DNA from: Chitinophagaceae bacterium
GTDB taxonomy: Bacteria > Bacteroidota > Bacteroidia > Chitinophagales > Chitinophagaceae
DNA length: 64,000 nt
Assembly: GCA_947504605.1 (NCBI GenBank)
Contig: CANNJE010000005.1
Coordinates: 1 to 64,000, forward strand
Direction: 5' to 3'
Position numbers and translations under genes: made by a program. Every line of letters starts with the position of its first letter. Positions within the stretch are counted from its first letter, which is position 1. Of this stretch, positions 63,197-64,000 are shown one piece after another. The notes beneath the pieces were generated by a model. That model was given only the letters and a program-made list of their open reading frames with translations, searched no databases and was not told the DNA's origin.

Positions 63197-64000
63197 ATGT
63201 CAATAACAGCAGCAGATATAAATAAATTACGCCAGGCTACAGGCGCAGGTATGATGGATTGCCGTAAAGCGCTTACAGAAAGCAACGGTGATTTTGAAGC
63301 AGCCATTGATTGGTTGCGCAAACAAGGCCAAAAGGTAGCAGCAAAACGCAGCGACCGTGAAGCAAAAGAAGGTGTGATCATTGCACAAACAACAGCAGAT
63401 CATAAAGCAGGTATCGTTCTTTGTATTAGTTGTGAAACTGACTTTGTAAGTAAAAATGCAGAATTTGTTGCATTTGCACAAAGCATTGCAGACGCAGCTA
63501 TCAGCAATGATGTAAAATCTGTTGAAGAATTAAATGCAGTTGAAATCAACGGTGCTAAACTAGCCGATTTGATCAATGACAAACTAGCAGCAATCGGCGA
63601 AAAAATTGGAGTGTCAAAATTCGAAAGAGTAGAGGCACCATATGTAGCAAGTTATATCCATGGCGCTTATCGTATGGGTGTATTGGTTTCATTAACCAAA
63701 GAAGCAGCAGAAGCTGGTAAAGACGTTGCTATGCAAATAGCAGCGATGAATCCTTTAGCTGTGGATGAAAGCTCTATTTCTCCTGAAACAATTGAAAGAG
63801 AAAAGAACATTGCTATTGAAATGATAAAAGCAGAAGGCAAACCCGCTGAAATGGCTGAAAAAATTGCAGCAGGAAAAATGAACAAATTTTTTAAAGACAA
63901 TACATTGATGGCCCAGGCTTTCGTTAAAGATGGTAACAAATCGGTGGCAGACTACCTTAAAGGTATTGATGCAGACCTAAAGGTTACTGATTTTAAAAGA
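63197..64000 (+). CDS. tsf: Elongation factor Ts (3' end cut by the window)
   Basis: Guanine-nucleotide exchange factor for EF-Tu. The frame is open for 268 codons to the window edge, with MSITAADINKLRQATGAGMMDCRKAL (in part: LRQATGAGMMDCRKAL at about 11-26) as the N-terminal family motif and CETDFVSKNAEF near 83-94. The remaining C-terminal residues lie outside. It is preceded by AGGAGG at 63184-63189, a clear Shine-Dalgarno sequence, uncommon in this phylum. The 214-base spacer after rpsB contains a short AAACCT/AGGTTT hairpin with T run (63018-63043). Confidence 0.96.
   Translation, partial: MSITAADINKLRQATGAGMMDCRKALTESNGDFEAAIDWLRKQGQKVAAKRSDREAKEGVIIAQTTADHKAGIVLCISCETDFVSKNAEFVAFAQSIADAAISNDVKSVEELNAVEINGAKLADLINDKLAAIGEKIGVSKFERVEAPYVASYIHGAYRMGVLVSLTKEAAEAGKDVAMQIAAMNPLAVDESSISPETIEREKNIAIEMIKAEGKPAEMAEKIAAGKMNKFFKDNTLMAQAFVKDGNKSVADYLKGIDADLKVTDFKR

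Overview
The window looks like chromosomal DNA of a low-GC member of the Bacteroidota, most likely a Chitinophagaceae-type organism. The family is an inference from protein types. Supporting signs are type IX secretion C-terminal domains, a large TonB-dependent receptor, a Bacteroidota-style caa3 oxidase cluster, promoters of the TAnnTTTG type and general absence of Shine-Dalgarno sites. No IS element, prophage, integrase or CRISPR array was found. Almost everything is housekeeping or metabolic, with a few accessory islands.

Layout. 1-5108: end of cytochrome c oxidase subunit I, heme O synthase, two subunit III genes and subunit IV, a terminator, then SCO-type copper chaperone, DUF420 protein and a small membrane protein (respiratory oxidase assembly; heme A synthase sits apart at 35402). 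5115-7211 (minus): nucleic-acid-binding protein, alkyltransferase-like protein, DUF5522 protein, trmB. 7225-9324: AT-rich and gene-poor, with two small exported proteins. 9325-11556: T9SS cargo. 11976-12238: a minus-strand structured RNA with complete tRNA-like ends and an enormous variable region. 12348-15767: AsnC regulator, ABC permease, glycosyltransferase, MarR regulator. 15866-22125: acyl-CoA dehydrogenase, amidase, two-component pair, CMD/AhpD-like protein. 22197-27588: TonB receptor, 2-oxoacid:ferredoxin oxidoreductase beta subunit, aspartate-semialdehyde dehydrogenase with an attenuator-like leader. 27959-33944: secreted lamin-tail protein, a frameshifted RDD gene, WG-repeat protein, small membrane proteins, PfkB kinase. 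34100-43254: tsaC, rnhB, ctaA, patatin, lipid kinase, fabH, CPBP protein, obg, lipoprotein.

43255-49955 is a minus-strand phenylacetate degradation operon in the order tetR-paaE-paaA-unknown-paaB-paaC-paaD-paaG-paaI-paaY: the multicomponent epoxidase, the oxepin-forming isomerase and accessory enzymes. paaK, paaZ, paaF, paaH and paaJ are not in the window. A palindrome overlapping the -7 box upstream of tetR suggests autoregulation.

50449-60753: DUF2461 protein, a free-standing NUMOD4/HNH protein, ligA, a protein with kinase-like motifs, an amidohydrolase lipoprotein, a T9SS-exported PHP-type hydrolase and a membrane protein. 60996-64000: ribosomal operon rplM-rpsI-rpsB-tsf, with tsf cut by the window edge.

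Most unusual items: the 178-nt tRNA-like RNA, the asd leader with competing hairpins, the unknown gene inside the paa operon, the kinase-like hypothetical at 54081 and the heptad repeat between rpsI and rpsB. All functional statements rest on motif reading alone; no database search was run.
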